Shown here: one piece after another, positions 31,602 to 40,672 of the stretch
Numbering within the stretch: the first letter of the stretch is position 1
Layout: the number at the start of each line of letters is the position of its first letter
Assembly: GCA_965658965.1 (NCBI GenBank)
Contig: CBFHVV010000013.1
Location: forward strand, 1 to 50,111
Source: Croceimicrobium sp965658965
GTDB taxonomy: Bacteria > Bacteroidota > Bacteroidia > Flavobacteriales > Schleiferiaceae
Direction of reading: 5' to 3'
Length of the DNA: 50,111 nt
Notes under the pieces: generated by a model
What the model was told of the DNA's origin: nothing
The model's input: only the letters and a program-made list of their open reading frames with translations
Database searches by the model: none
Program-made: the position numbers and the translations under genes

Positions 31602-33638
31602 TTATTTAATGACAGCACCATTGGGCAAATGTTCATCAGTTGCGCAAAAAGCCAAGTCTCCCGTGGCCGCGTTTTCGGCCATTAAAATCATACCTTCACT
31701 AAAGACTCCACGCATTTTACGCGGAGCTAAATTTACGACTACCGATACTTTTCGCCCAATAATATCTTCGGCCTTATAGTGTTCCGCTATTCCGCTAACA
31801 ATGGTGCGTTCTTCAAAGCCCAGGTCTACCCGCAATTGCAAAAGTTTATTAGCCTTCTTCATTTTTTCAGCCGAAAGAATTGTGGCCACCCGTAAATCTA
31901 ATTTCGAAAAATCCTCAAAACTTATTTCTGGCTTTACTGCCTCGTAAGTGGGTTTTGCATTGGCCTTCTTACTCGCCTCTAATTTGGCTAATTGCGCCTC
32001 TATTTCGTTATCTTCAATCTTCTTAAAAAGAAGCTCACCTTTACTTAAAATAGCCCCTTCGCTAAGCAACTCTTGGCGAGATAAGTCTTGCCACGGCATT
32101 TTTTCTAAACCTAAAAAGGCTCTTAGTTTAGCAGCGGTAAAAGGCATAAAAGGCTCCATACACTGTGAAAGCTGAGCGGCCACCTGTGCAGCAATATGCA
32201 TAATGGTGGCGGTGCGAGCTGGATCCTCTTTAAACTTCTTCCAAGGTTCTTCATCGGCTAGGTATTTATTGCCAGCTCGAGCAAGATTCATAAAAGAATT
32301 TAGGGCCTCTCTAAAACGGTACTTCTCTAAAGATGCACCAATTTCGGCTGGCCCTTCTTTAAGCTTAGCTAGCATCTCGCTATCGGTTTGAGATAGCGCA
32401 CCTGCTGCCGGCAAAGCACCTTGGTAATATTTATTCATTAAGACCAAAACTCGGTTTACAAAGTTTCCCAGTATGGCTACTAATTCACTATTATTTCGGG
32501 TTTGAAAATCTTTCCAAGTAAAATCATTGTCCTTAGACTCTGGCGCGGTTGCCGTTAATACGTAGCGCAAAACATCCTGTTGATCCTTAAAATCTTCTAA
32601 ATATTCATGCAACCAAACTGCCCAATTCCTACTCGTGGAAATTTTTTCGCCTTCTAAGTTTAAAAAAGCATTAGCTGGCACCTGATCAGGTAAATGGTAA
32701 CCGCCGTGCTCCATAAGCATAGCAGGAAAAATAATGCAATGAAATACGATATTATCCTTGCCGATAAAATGAACTAACTCGGTTTTATCATCTTGCCAGT
32801 AATCTTTCCAGGCTTCTCCCTTTAATTCTTTGGTTGCTGAGATATAGCCAATCGGAGCATCAAACCACACGTAAAGTGCTTTGCCCTCGGCTCCCTCTAC
32901 AGGTACAGGAATCCCCCAATCTAAATCACGAGTCATGCTGCGTGCTTGCAAACCATCACCCGAGTCTAGCCAGCTCATAGACTGACCGTAAACACTTGGC
33001 TTCCAATCTTTATGACTTTCGATGTAATTTTTAATTTTTGGAGAAAGGTGATCTAATGGCAAAAACCAATGGGTAGTATTTCTTTTCTCCGGAGTGGCCC
33101 CACTTAAGCGCGACTTCGCATTAATTAAATCAGTAGAGTTTAGGGTACTGCCGCAGTTTTCACACTGGTCACCATAGGCTTCAGGAAAATGGCAATTAGG
33201 ACATTCTCCTATTATAAAACGATCAGCCAAAAACTGTTTTGCCTCTGGATCGTAATATTGCTCTGTGGTCTTTTCTACCAAAGACCCCTTCTCCAAAAGG
33301 GTTTTAAAAAAGGCTTGTGCTGTTTTGTGGTGAACCTCTTTTGAGGTACGAGTAAAAATATCAAAGCTTACGCCAATATCTTGCAAAGCATCGCCAATCA
33401 CTTTATGATAACGATCTACAATTTCTTTAGGACTAGTATTTTCGCTTTTGGCCTTAATGTTTATCGCTGCGCCATGCTCGTCTGTGCCACTCACAAAGGC
33501 CACATCTGCTCCATTCATGCGTAAATAACGAACGTAGATATCTGATGGTAAATAACATCCTGCCAAATGACCGATATGAACAGGTCCATTAGCATAAGGA
33601 AGGGCGGCGGTAACCGTATAGCGTTTAGCTTTTAACAT
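31602..33638 (-). CDS. metG: Methionyl-tRNA synthetase
   Basis: 678 aa, the long form. The class I motifs are H21-I-G-H24 and K332-I-S-T-S336 (KMSKS equivalent). A zinc-knuckle region contains CPNC and CENC. The anticodon-binding domain lies at about 395-540, and a C-terminal tRNA-binding (EMAP-II/Trbp111-like) domain at about 575-678 begins DFSKLDLRVATI and promotes dimerisation in related enzymes. The gene is divergent from the alpha/beta hydrolase and has its own promoter box 17 nt upstream of the ATG. Confidence 0.98.
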   Translation of the reverse strand: MLKAKRYTVTAALPYANGPVHIGHLAGCYLPSDIYVRYLRMNGADVAFVSGTDEHGAAINIKAKSENTSPKEIVDRYHKVIGDALQDIGVSFDIFTRTSKEVHHKTAQAFFKTLLEKGSLVEKTTEQYYDPEAKQFLADRFIIGECPNCHFPEAYGDQCENCGSTLNSTDLINAKSRLSGATPEKRNTTHWFLPLDHLSPKIKNYIESHKDWKPSVYGQSMSWLDSGDGLQARSMTRDLDWGIPVPVEGAEGKALYVWFDAPIGYISATKELKGEAWKDYWQDDKTELVHFIGKDNIVFHCIIFPAMLMEHGGYHLPDQVPANAFLNLEGEKISTSRNWAVWLHEYLEDFKDQQDVLRYVLTATAPESKDNDFTWKDFQTRNNSELVAILGNFVNRVLVLMNKYYQGALPAAGALSQTDSEMLAKLKEGPAEIGASLEKYRFREALNSFMNLARAGNKYLADEEPWKKFKEDPARTATIMHIAAQVAAQLSQCMEPFMPFTAAKLRAFLGLEKMPWQDLSRQELLSEGAILSKGELLFKKIEDNEIEAQLAKLEASKKANAKPTYEAVKPEISFEDFSKLDLRVATILSAEKMKKANKLLQLRVDLGFEERTIVSGIAEHYKAEDIIGRKVSVVVNLAPRKMRGVFSEGMILMAENAATGDLAFCATDEHLPNGAVIK

Positions 33639-33655
33639 GCAAAAATATTAGTAGG

Positions 33656-33663
33656 CAAAAGTA
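33656..33663 (-). promoter_or_regulatory. -7 box for metG
   Basis: The minus strand reads TACTTTTG, a perfect TAnnTTTG match, 17 nt before the metG ATG. A -33 TTG is not evident. Confidence 0.5.
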
Positions 33664-33796
33664 CTAACATAGATTTAATGCCTGAATATTATATTGGAAT
33701 GTTCTCAGCTTATAAAGTCCCTAAGCAATGAAGATGCTCATCTCCTTTAAGGAGGGAAATTACTGCCATTTACTTTAGTGCTTTTCGCAGATATGC

Positions 33797-33804
33797 GATC
33801 TTTG
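33797..33804 (+). promoter_or_regulatory. Weak -7 box for the alpha/beta hydrolase
   Basis: GATCTTTG differs from TAnnTTTG only in the first base and lies 16 nt before the ATG at 33821. Confidence 0.35.
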
Positions 33805-33820
33805 TAAAAATTCTGTTTTT

Positions 33821-34582
33821 ATGAAACTGTGGTCTCAAGTGCTGGGTGAAGGTCCCGATTTAATTATTATGCACGGCCTCTTTGGAATGAGTGACAATTG
33901 GCAAAGTCTGGCAAAAAAATGGGCGAGTAATTTCCGCGTGCATCTCTTGGATATGCGCAACCACGGTCGCAGTCCGCAAAGTGACGAATTTAGCTACGAC
34001 TTAATGGCTGAAGACTTAGCAGAATATCTTGAAGCGCAAAATCTAAAGGAAGCAAACATCCTTGGTCATAGCATGGGAGGTAAAGTTGCGATGCTCTTTA
34101 GTGTCTTTCATCCCGAAAAGGTAAAAGCTTTAATTGTGGCCGATATTGGTCCCAAAGCTTATCGTCCACATCACCAAGAAGTGCTAGAAGCCCTGGAAGG
34201 ACTTGATCTAAACACTATCGGTAGTCGTAAAGAAGCAAGTGAGAAATTTGGGCCTAAACTTGAGTTTGGGGTACAGCAGTTTTTGCTTAAAAATCTTTAC
34301 TGGGAGACTAAAAGCAAGCTTGCTTGGCGTTTTAATCTGCCCGTTATAGCGCGTGAAATTGTAAAAGTTGGCGACAGTTTGGCACCGAATGCCTTTTACG
34401 ACGGCCCTACTCTATTCTTACGAGGTGGAGATTCTTGGTATATCAAGCAGAAGGATTTTGATCAGATCTATTCACATTTCCCGCAAGCAGAAATCGAAAC
34501 CGTGGCAGGTGCGGGTCATTGGCTGCATGCACAGAAACCGCAAGAGGTCTATACTTTAGTGAAAGACTTCTTAGGATCTTAA
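33821..34582 (+). CDS. Alpha/beta hydrolase (YbfF-like esterase)
   Basis: 253 aa without a signal peptide. The oxyanion region is MHGLFGMSDNW, the strand DMRNHGRSP follows, the nucleophile elbow is G-H-S-M-G-G (about residues 85-90), and the C-terminal catalytic histidine lies in G-A-G-H-W-L. These match the short-chain acyl esterase group that includes E. coli YbfF. The substrate is unknown. The 3' end overlaps the convergent murI by 12 bp. Confidence 0.85.
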   Translation: MKLWSQVLGEGPDLIIMHGLFGMSDNWQSLAKKWASNFRVHLLDMRNHGRSPQSDEFSYDLMAEDLAEYLEAQNLKEANILGHSMGGKVAMLFSVFHPEKVKALIVADIGPKAYRPHHQEVLEALEGLDLNTIGSRKEASEKFGPKLEFGVQQFLLKNLYWETKSKLAWRFNLPVIAREIVKVGDSLAPNAFYDGPTLFLRGGDSWYIKQKDFDQIYSHFPQAEIETVAGAGHWLHAQKPQEVYTLVKDFLGS

Positions 34583-35374
34583 AAAGTTTTCCTCCAGCTT
34601 AATTTCGCCCCCGAAAAACATGCGGGCTATTTTAGTAAAAGCGGGCGTTTTTTCGGATACATAAAATTTATAAGTCACCGGCTCTTGACTTTCGGAAAGT
34701 AAATTTTGACTGATTAAAGTTTGCTGTAAACTTTGCGCTGCCAGTTGTGCTGAGTTTAAAACGCGCACTCCCGATCCTAAATAATGCGAAATCTCCTTTT
34801 CAATTAAAGGGTAGTGAGTACAAGCTAAAATTATATCGCTTAGCGCTTTTAGACTAGGGTGGTTTAAATAATGTGCCAGCGCACCCTTACTTACTTCGGT
34901 ACCTGCAAAGCCCTCTTCAATTAATGGTGCTAATAAAGGAGTTGCCTTTTGCACCACCTCAAGGTTTTGGTTTTGCTCTTTAATGCGCTGCTCGTAAACC
35001 TTAGAGCGTACTGTTGCCCGAGTGGCAATGATACCCACTTTCTTCGCATCGCTAGAAGAGATATAACTAACCGCTGGATCAATCACATTGATAATTGGCA
35101 ATTTAGGAAAGTCCTGCACCAAATTTTCGTAGGCTGTGGCCGATGCACTATTACAGGCAATTACAATAGCCTTACAGTTTTGCTTAACTAAAAAACGACT
35201 GATTCTAGCCGAGTATTCACGTATCGTTTGGGGAGACTTATCTCCATAAGGAGCATGGCGTGTATCACCAAAGTAAATGAAAGACTCAGACGGAAGCAGC
35301 TCAGCAATAGCCTTGGCTACCGTAAGACCTCCCACTCCAGAGTCGAAAATACCAATAGGTCGATTTTTATCCAT
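34571..35374 (-). CDS. murI: Glutamate racemase
   Basis: 267 aa from ATG 35372-35374; an upstream in-frame start at 35389 would lie within a terminator hairpin and is rejected. The two catalytic cysteines sit in IVIACNSASATAYE and LACTHYPLIE, and the N-terminus has the signature PIGIFDSGVGGLTV. It supplies D-glutamate for peptidoglycan. The gene follows two ompH genes and bamA, but a strong terminator ends exactly at its start codon. It must therefore rely on read-through or an unseen promoter. Confidence 0.96.
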   Translation of the reverse strand: MDKNRPIGIFDSGVGGLTVAKAIAELLPSESFIYFGDTRHAPYGDKSPQTIREYSARISRFLVKQNCKAIVIACNSASATAYENLVQDFPKLPIINVIDPAVSYISSSDAKKVGIIATRATVRSKVYEQRIKEQNQNLEVVQKATPLLAPLIEEGFAGTEVSKGALAHYLNHPSLKALSDIILACTHYPLIEKEISHYLGSGVRVLNSAQLAAQSLQQTLISQNLLSESQEPVTYKFYVSEKTPAFTKIARMFFGGEIKLEENFLRS

Positions 35375-35404
35375 AAAAAAACCCGTCACTTTTTCAATGA
35401 CGGG
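35375..35404 (-). terminator. Rho-independent terminator abutting the murI start codon
   Basis: On the minus strand CCCGTCA and TGACGGG form a perfect 7-bp stem with a 9-nt loop, followed by seven T that end at the base before the murI ATG. It closes the CBS-nadK-...-bamA-ompH transcription unit. Confidence 0.8.
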
Positions 35405-35427
35405 CTAAATTACACTTTGTTATTTAC

Positions 35428-35937
35428 TTACTGTATTGCTAATTTGGCTTTAACCAAAGGCATAATGTCCTCGCCATTTTCAGCGAAAATAACCACCGCT
35501 TTGCTCGGAGAGCTATCTAATATATAGGAGAATCCTTTTTCTTTAGCTACGTCCTGCACCGCTTTGGTTGCCTTTTCAATAACTGGAGTTAAAAGCTCTA
35601 CCTGCTTATTTTGAAGGTCTTGTTGGGCACGCTGGCTGTACTCTTGAATACGTCTTTGTAATTCTTGTAGCTCTTGAGTTTTTGTCTCACGAGCCAAAGT
35701 GGTCATCATTTTTTCGTTGGTTCTAAAAGAAGCAATTTTACTTTCCAACTCAGCTTCCATATCGGTTAAATCCTTCTCTAGTTGACGTCCGTAAACCTCT
35801 AACTCTGATTGCGCTTTTTTAGTTTCAGGCATTAGCTGTAAAAGCTCATCGGCATTAATATGACCAATTTTTTGTTGTGCAAGCGCAACACTGGCTGTTC
35901 CTACAAAAAGGGCTAGGGCTAAAAGTACTTTTTTCAT
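35428..35937 (-). CDS. OmpH/Skp-family periplasmic chaperone
   Basis: 169 aa. It has a signal peptide ending A-L-A-Q, then the family start Q-K-I-G-H-I-N-A-D-E-L-L, a long charged coiled coil (about 40-125), and the closing region EKGFSYILDSSPSKAVV. It delivers unfolded outer-membrane proteins to the BAM complex. It is the second of two tandem paralogues after bamA, 22 bp from its neighbour. A terminator follows 24 nt after its stop. Confidence 0.93.
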   Translation of the reverse strand: MKKVLLALALFVGTASVALAQQKIGHINADELLQLMPETKKAQSELEVYGRQLEKDLTDMEAELESKIASFRTNEKMMTTLARETKTQELQELQRRIQEYSQRAQQDLQNKQVELLTPVIEKATKAVQDVAKEKGFSYILDSSPSKAVVIFAENGEDIMPLVKAKLAIQ

Positions 35938-35959
35938 TTTATTGATTTTGCTTAAAAAT

Positions 35960-36475
35960 TTATTCTTCTAATTTCTTTATCACTTCGTCGCTAATATCCA
36001 CTTTCTCACTTACGTAGAGAGTAATTAGCTCACTTCCTTTATCAAATACTACGTCTAAATTTCTCCTTCTTGCCACGTCTTGCACGGCATTGAAAATTTT
36101 ATCTTGAATGGGCTTTATCAGCTCCAAACGTTTGGTGTAAATTTTCCCCTCGATCCCAAAATAAAGCTGCTGACTTTTTTTTGCTTCTTCCTCCTTTGCC
36201 GCAATCGCATCTAAACGCTCTTCCTTCATTTCCTCCGTAAGAAGAACTTTTTCCGCTTCATAGCTTTTACGCATGGCATCCGCTTCACTTAAAAGGGCTT
36301 CAATCTCTCCTTCCCAAGTACGGCTCAATTGATCTAATTGCTTTTGAGCATAATCGTAATCAGGAATTTGTTTTAAAACGTACTCAGAATCTACAATTCC
36401 AAAGCGTTGGGCACTGAGGTTAAAACCAAAAACCAGACCAAGAAAAATAAGAACGAATCTCTTATGTAATTTCAT
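35960..36475 (-). CDS. OmpH/Skp-family periplasmic chaperone
   Basis: 171 aa from ATG 36473-36475, which starts the signal peptide MKLHKRFVLIFLGLVFGFNL. The mature part opens Q-R-F-G-I-V-D-S-E-Y-V-L, followed by an alpha-helical tentacle region and a conserved Q-D-V-A-R-R-R-N-L-D-V-V-F-D. It is the first of the tandem pair behind bamA, which in many bacteria is followed by a skp gene. The two copies are clearly diverged, so they may serve different clients or form mixed trimers (inference). Confidence 0.9.
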   Translation of the reverse strand: MKLHKRFVLIFLGLVFGFNLSAQRFGIVDSEYVLKQIPDYDYAQKQLDQLSRTWEGEIEALLSEADAMRKSYEAEKVLLTEEMKEERLDAIAAKEEEAKKSQQLYFGIEGKIYTKRLELIKPIQDKIFNAVQDVARRRNLDVVFDKGSELITLYVSEKVDISDEVIKKLEE

Positions 36476-36555
36476 AATATGCAAAGGATTTATTTCCTCC
36501 CCAAGAGACCTAAAGCTTTCAGGCTTAATTTAAAACGCGGGCGAAAATAGGTTAT

Positions 36556-39039
36556 TTAAAATTGCTGTCCAATTATAAAGTGTGTATTCCAACCGCTCGG
36601 GGTATCTACCGATGTCGGTAAGCCATCGAAGCCATAGCCAAAGTCTACTCCTAAAAGACCAAACATGGGCATAAAAATGCGGACTCCAAAACCTGCCGAG
36701 CGCTTTAAACCAAAGGGTTCATAATTCTCAAAAGTATCAAAGTTATTACCGGCCTCAAGAAAAGAGAGGGCAAAAATCTGTGCGCTAGGGTTTTCGGTGA
36801 TTAAATAACGTAATTCTAGCGTAAACTTATTGTATAGTGCACCACCACTATTATTTCCACCAGGCGGTAAAATTGTGTTATTGGGATAACCTCTTAAGCC
36901 AATAATTTCGCGACCGTCTAACACAAAGTTTTGCAAACCATCACCACCTAAGAAAAACCGCTCGAAGGGTGGTAAGCCAACCTCATCATTATAAGAGCCT
37001 AAAAATCCAAATTCTCCCGCTACCTTGATAACTGTTTTTGGCAGAATTTCGGTAAACCAAGAGCTGTTAATCTTAATCTTATAATACTCTAATAATTCAA
37101 ACTTCTGGTTTGGCCCCAAGTCGCTGTAGTCTTTATTGTTCAATAGAGACCAAGGAGGTGTAAACTCGCCACTAATGTTAAAGAGGTTTCCTTTCCGGGG
37201 ATAGATAGGATAATCGACACTATTTCTCCCTAAGGTAACTTTATAGTTGATGTTATTTACACGACCATCGGAAAAGTTAATTCCTGCCAAAGGGTATTCA
37301 ATGAGACGATAGCGTTGAAAATCGATCGATTGGAAAAAGGTAAAATAATCATCTGGCCATTTCAATCTTTTACCTAAACCAACGGTAACTCCAGTGATAC
37401 TTAAACCACGGTAATCGGGGTCGCTTCTTGGAATACCACCTAAGTTTTGAATATTGTGATAAAGGGAAACCGTTAAACTATTTGGCTTTTTGCCCCCTAA
37501 CCATGGCTCTGTAAAAGAGGCACTATAAGATTGGAAGAAAAGTCCATTACTCTGTGCTCTAAGGTTGATAGTTTGTCCATCTCCTGCCGGTAAAGGTTTC
37601 CATGCTCCCTTTTTGAACATATTTCGGGCAGAAAAATTATTAAAATTCAGCCCTAAGGTTCCGACAATACGCCCAGCTCCCCAACCGCCTTGGAGCTCTA
37701 GCTGAGAAGTAGATTGCTCGGCTACCACATACTCAATATCTACCGTACCCGTTTCTGCGTTTGGCATGGGTTTCACATCCATTTTTTGGGGATCAAAGAA
37801 ACCAAGCTGCTGTAATTCACGCATTGAGCGTTGGATGTCGCTTCTGCGAAATAACTCGCCTGGCTTAGTACGCAGCTCACGCATTATTACATGATCATTA
37901 GTACGATCATTACCTACAACAGTAATTTTATTGATGGTTGCTTGCCTGCCTTCTTGCATACGAATCTCAAGATCTATGGTATCGTTGGCAACAGAAACCT
38001 CCACGGGATTCATATTAAAAAACAAATAACCATTATCTAAATACAAAGCAGATACTTCTGTTCCTGCTGGATCGCCAAAAAGTCTTTGCTGCAAAAAGCT
38101 AGCATCGTAAATATCGCCTTTCTTAATGGCTAAAACTTCGTCAAGTGTTTCGGCACTATACTTAGAATTCCCCACCCAACTAATATCTCCGAAATAGTAT
38201 TTACTGCCTTCTTGCACTTTTATATCGATGCTTACGCGATCATCTTCCACAGCATAAACGGTATCAGAAATAATACGTGCATCACGATAACCCTCAGAAT
38301 TATACTTCTCAATAATTAGGCGCTTATCCTCTTTGTATTCATCGGCCAAAAGTTTGGAGCTTTTAAATATATTCCAGATTCGTGCTCGCTTGGTTTCATC
38401 CATTGCTTTCCGCAGATCACGATCATCAATATTTTCGTTGCCAATAAAATTAATATCCTTAATCTTAACCTTCTCGCCCTTTTCAACGAGAATATCTAAA
38501 ATAACCGAATTAGAGCGGGTGGTATCGGCTCGTTTCACCACTTGCACTTCTGCATTTAGATAACCATCCTTAATAAAAAAGTCGCGCGCTCTATTACGCG
38601 TATTAACGATAAGGTTTTCGGTTACAATTACACCACTAGATAAATCTAACTCGTCGCGTAAGTTATCGCGTTTAGACTTTTTTAAGCCGCGGATTCCGTA
38701 TTTGCTAAGCTTGGGTAATTCGCGTAAACGAATTTCTAAGAAAACTACCTTTCCTTTCACCTCCGTTACAAAGATGCCAATATCATCGAATAATTTTTGA
38801 CGCCACAAGTTTTCAATGGCGCGAGTAGTTTTATCTCCCGGAAGGGTGATTTTATCGCCAACTTGTAAGCCCGAAATAAGGGTAATGACTTGTTTATCTA
38901 AATTATCAGATCCGCTTATGCGTATTCCCCCAACTTCATATTCTTGGCCGGGTAAGATATTGATTCCCCCATCTTGGGCAACCACAGAAACAGGACTGAA
39001 AATAAATGCTATAGCCAAGGCTAAGAAAAGCTTCCGCAT
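36556..39039 (-). CDS. bamA: Outer-membrane protein assembly factor BamA (Omp85)
   Basis: 827 aa. After a signal peptide ending V-V-A-Q come five POTRA repeats (about 25-435). A C-terminal 16-stranded barrel (about 450-827) follows, with the lid-loop motif G-L-R-G-Y (the V-R-G-F equivalent) and a final phenylalanine. BamA inserts beta-barrel proteins into the outer membrane. It lies 2 nt after uppS and ahead of the two ompH genes, the usual Bacteroidota order. All parts of the fold appear complete. Confidence 0.97.
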   Translation of the reverse strand: MRKLFLALAIAFIFSPVSVVAQDGGINILPGQEYEVGGIRISGSDNLDKQVITLISGLQVGDKITLPGDKTTRAIENLWRQKLFDDIGIFVTEVKGKVVFLEIRLRELPKLSKYGIRGLKKSKRDNLRDELDLSSGVIVTENLIVNTRNRARDFFIKDGYLNAEVQVVKRADTTRSNSVILDILVEKGEKVKIKDINFIGNENIDDRDLRKAMDETKRARIWNIFKSSKLLADEYKEDKRLIIEKYNSEGYRDARIISDTVYAVEDDRVSIDIKVQEGSKYYFGDISWVGNSKYSAETLDEVLAIKKGDIYDASFLQQRLFGDPAGTEVSALYLDNGYLFFNMNPVEVSVANDTIDLEIRMQEGRQATINKITVVGNDRTNDHVIMRELRTKPGELFRRSDIQRSMRELQQLGFFDPQKMDVKPMPNAETGTVDIEYVVAEQSTSQLELQGGWGAGRIVGTLGLNFNNFSARNMFKKGAWKPLPAGDGQTINLRAQSNGLFFQSYSASFTEPWLGGKKPNSLTVSLYHNIQNLGGIPRSDPDYRGLSITGVTVGLGKRLKWPDDYFTFFQSIDFQRYRLIEYPLAGINFSDGRVNNINYKVTLGRNSVDYPIYPRKGNLFNISGEFTPPWSLLNNKDYSDLGPNQKFELLEYYKIKINSSWFTEILPKTVIKVAGEFGFLGSYNDEVGLPPFERFFLGGDGLQNFVLDGREIIGLRGYPNNTILPPGGNNSGGALYNKFTLELRYLITENPSAQIFALSFLEAGNNFDTFENYEPFGLKRSAGFGVRIFMPMFGLLGVDFGYGFDGLPTSVDTPSGWNTHFIIGQQF

Positions 39040-39041
39040 TA

Positions 39042-39797
39042 TTAGGACAGAGTTTTTATTTGCTCACTTGTTTTTCCAAAACGTCGTTCGCGATTCATAT
39101 AAGTTAAGATGGCCTCAAAGAAGTCTTCCGCTCCGAAGTCGGGCCATAATTTAGGCGTAAAATACAGTTCGCTGTAGGCAATTTGCCATAATAGGTAATT
39201 GCTGATGCGATATTCATTACTAGTGCGTATTAGTAAATCTGGATCTGGTAAAAATCTAGTATACAGAGCATTAGAAATAGCCTCATCATCTATAGAGTCT
39301 ACCGTGCGCTCCCCTGCTGCTACCTCGCTTGCGAGTGTTTTAACAGCCGTTTTAATTTCTTCTCTACTGCCGTAGCTTAAGGCTAAGGTTAAGGTCATGT
39401 GGTTATTATTCTTGGTAAGCTCCATTACTTCTACCAATTCTTTCTGGCAGTTTTTAGGTAAAAGGGTGCTATCTCCAATCGAGCGCAGGCGAATTTTATT
39501 GTCTTGCAGGGTTTTTAATTCTTTCTTTAAGCTGGATACTAAAATACTCATCAAGGCCTTAACCTCCGATTTAGGCCTATTCCAATTTTCGCTGCTAAAA
39601 GCGTAAACCGTTAAGAATTTAATATTTGCTTCTGCAGATGCGGTAGCTATATTACGCAAGGCATCTACGCCATTTTCGTGCCCAATGGACCGAAGGTAGC
39701 CCTTCTTTTTTGCCCAACGACCGTTCCCATCCATAATAATGGCAACGTGTTGTGGCCTGTTTTTCGAATCCCTAATTTGTTCCTTTAGGCTGCTCAT
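39042..39797 (-). CDS. uppS: Isoprenyl transferase (undecaprenyl diphosphate synthase)
   Basis: 251 aa from ATG 39795-39797; a start further upstream would overlap the DUF6089 gene. The substrate-binding and catalytic motif is VAIIMDGNGRWAKKKG, with the aspartate of M-D-G-N-G-R-W as active residue. Later motifs TVYAFSSENWNRP and DLLIRTSNEYRISNYLLWQIAYSE are complete. It makes the C55 lipid carrier for cell-wall and surface polysaccharides. It is packed tightly with bamA (2 nt) and DUF6089 (8 nt). Confidence 0.97.
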   Translation of the reverse strand: MSSLKEQIRDSKNRPQHVAIIMDGNGRWAKKKGYLRSIGHENGVDALRNIATASAEANIKFLTVYAFSSENWNRPKSEVKALMSILVSSLKKELKTLQDNKIRLRSIGDSTLLPKNCQKELVEVMELTKNNNHMTLTLALSYGSREEIKTAVKTLASEVAAGERTVDSIDDEAISNALYTRFLPDPDLLIRTSNEYRISNYLLWQIAYSELYFTPKLWPDFGAEDFFEAILTYMNRERRFGKTSEQIKTLS

Positions 39798-39805
39798 AAT
39801 GTTTC

Positions 39806-40630
39806 TTAATTTCCAACAAAGTTTGCGCACTTCTCGTACAGTTCACCAAACTTAAATTGGATGCTAATCCCTGTAAATATGTACCAATCTTGTGTACTCG
39901 GGTCTCCCCTTAAAGTGTTTTCTTTATCGCTACCGCTCAAACTGCGATCGGCCAAGTTTGCTGATAATTGCGAAACCTCAGCCTCTAAAATTTGCGGATC
40001 GGCATAAAAACCACTAACATCATCTAAAAAATCTGTATTGGTAGACCTAAAGCTAGACTCCAGCGCCAAGGTAGTAAAGGAACCCAAGGCAAATTTATAG
40101 CCTAAAGAAAAAATAAAATAAGAGCTCGCTTCTGCGTAAGGGGCCGAACTCCCTGCAGATGTGCCCTGCCCTTCGGTGCGTAAATCTCGTAAATTGTACC
40201 ATTCCCCATTAAAGCGGGCTTCTGGATTAAAACTAAAAACCCCAAAACCACCATTAATATAGGGGCTATGCCATAATTTGGTTCCTGGTTGAAATTCGAA
40301 AAAGTTAAATTCCGCTACCGCATAAATTTCTTGAATGTTAGAACGGAAAGACAAATTACGTTCGTTGCGAAAAGCGATGCTAGAGCGAGCGTCACTGGCT
40401 TCGATCAATCCATAATTGGCTTGAGCACGGATAGACCAAAAACGATTGAAATTATAGCGCATTAAAAATCCACCGTGATATCCTTGCGGGATATCAAAAG
40501 AATAAGGACCAACGTCACCTAAAAAATTGGTGCCACCACCCGCGATTCCGATTTCCAAGTACTGACCGCGGCCTAAGAGGGGCAGCAGCAAAAGTACTAT
40601 TGATTTGATTATTAATTGCTTAAGCTTCAT
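39806..40630 (-). CDS. DUF6089-type outer-membrane beta-barrel protein
   Basis: 274 aa with a signal peptide ending G-R-G-Q. It continues Y-L-E-I-G-I-A-G-G-G-T-N-F-L-G-D-V-G and barrel-like strands such as GGFLMRYNFNRFWSIRAQAN and W-Y-I-F-T-G-I-S-I-Q-F-K-F. A protein of this kind is regularly encoded between nadK and uppS in Bacteroidota and carries the family name DUF6089. Its function is unknown. The syntenic position next to bamA suggests a role in, or dependence on, outer-membrane assembly. Confidence 0.8.
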   Translation of the reverse strand: MKLKQLIIKSIVLLLLPLLGRGQYLEIGIAGGGTNFLGDVGPYSFDIPQGYHGGFLMRYNFNRFWSIRAQANYGLIEASDARSSIAFRNERNLSFRSNIQEIYAVAEFNFFEFQPGTKLWHSPYINGGFGVFSFNPEARFNGEWYNLRDLRTEGQGTSAGSSAPYAEASSYFIFSLGYKFALGSFTTLALESSFRSTNTDFLDDVSGFYADPQILEAEVSQLSANLADRSLSGSDKENTLRGDPSTQDWYIFTGISIQFKFGELYEKCANFVGN

Positions 40631-40641
40631 TTTTGGGAGCG

Positions 40642-40649
40642 CAAATATA
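40642..40649 (-). promoter_or_regulatory. -7 box for the DUF6089-uppS-bamA segment
   Basis: The minus strand reads TATATTTG, a perfect TAnnTTTG match, 11 nt before the DUF6089 ATG in the 42-bp gap behind nadK. No -33 TTG is clear. It may be an internal promoter of the long unit. Confidence 0.45.
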
Positions 40650-40672
40650 AATAATTCAGTAAGACTATGGCA

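Noticed and set aside
35375..35389. Upstream murI start at 35389.
   Set aside because: The extra codons are the terminator hairpin and T-run.
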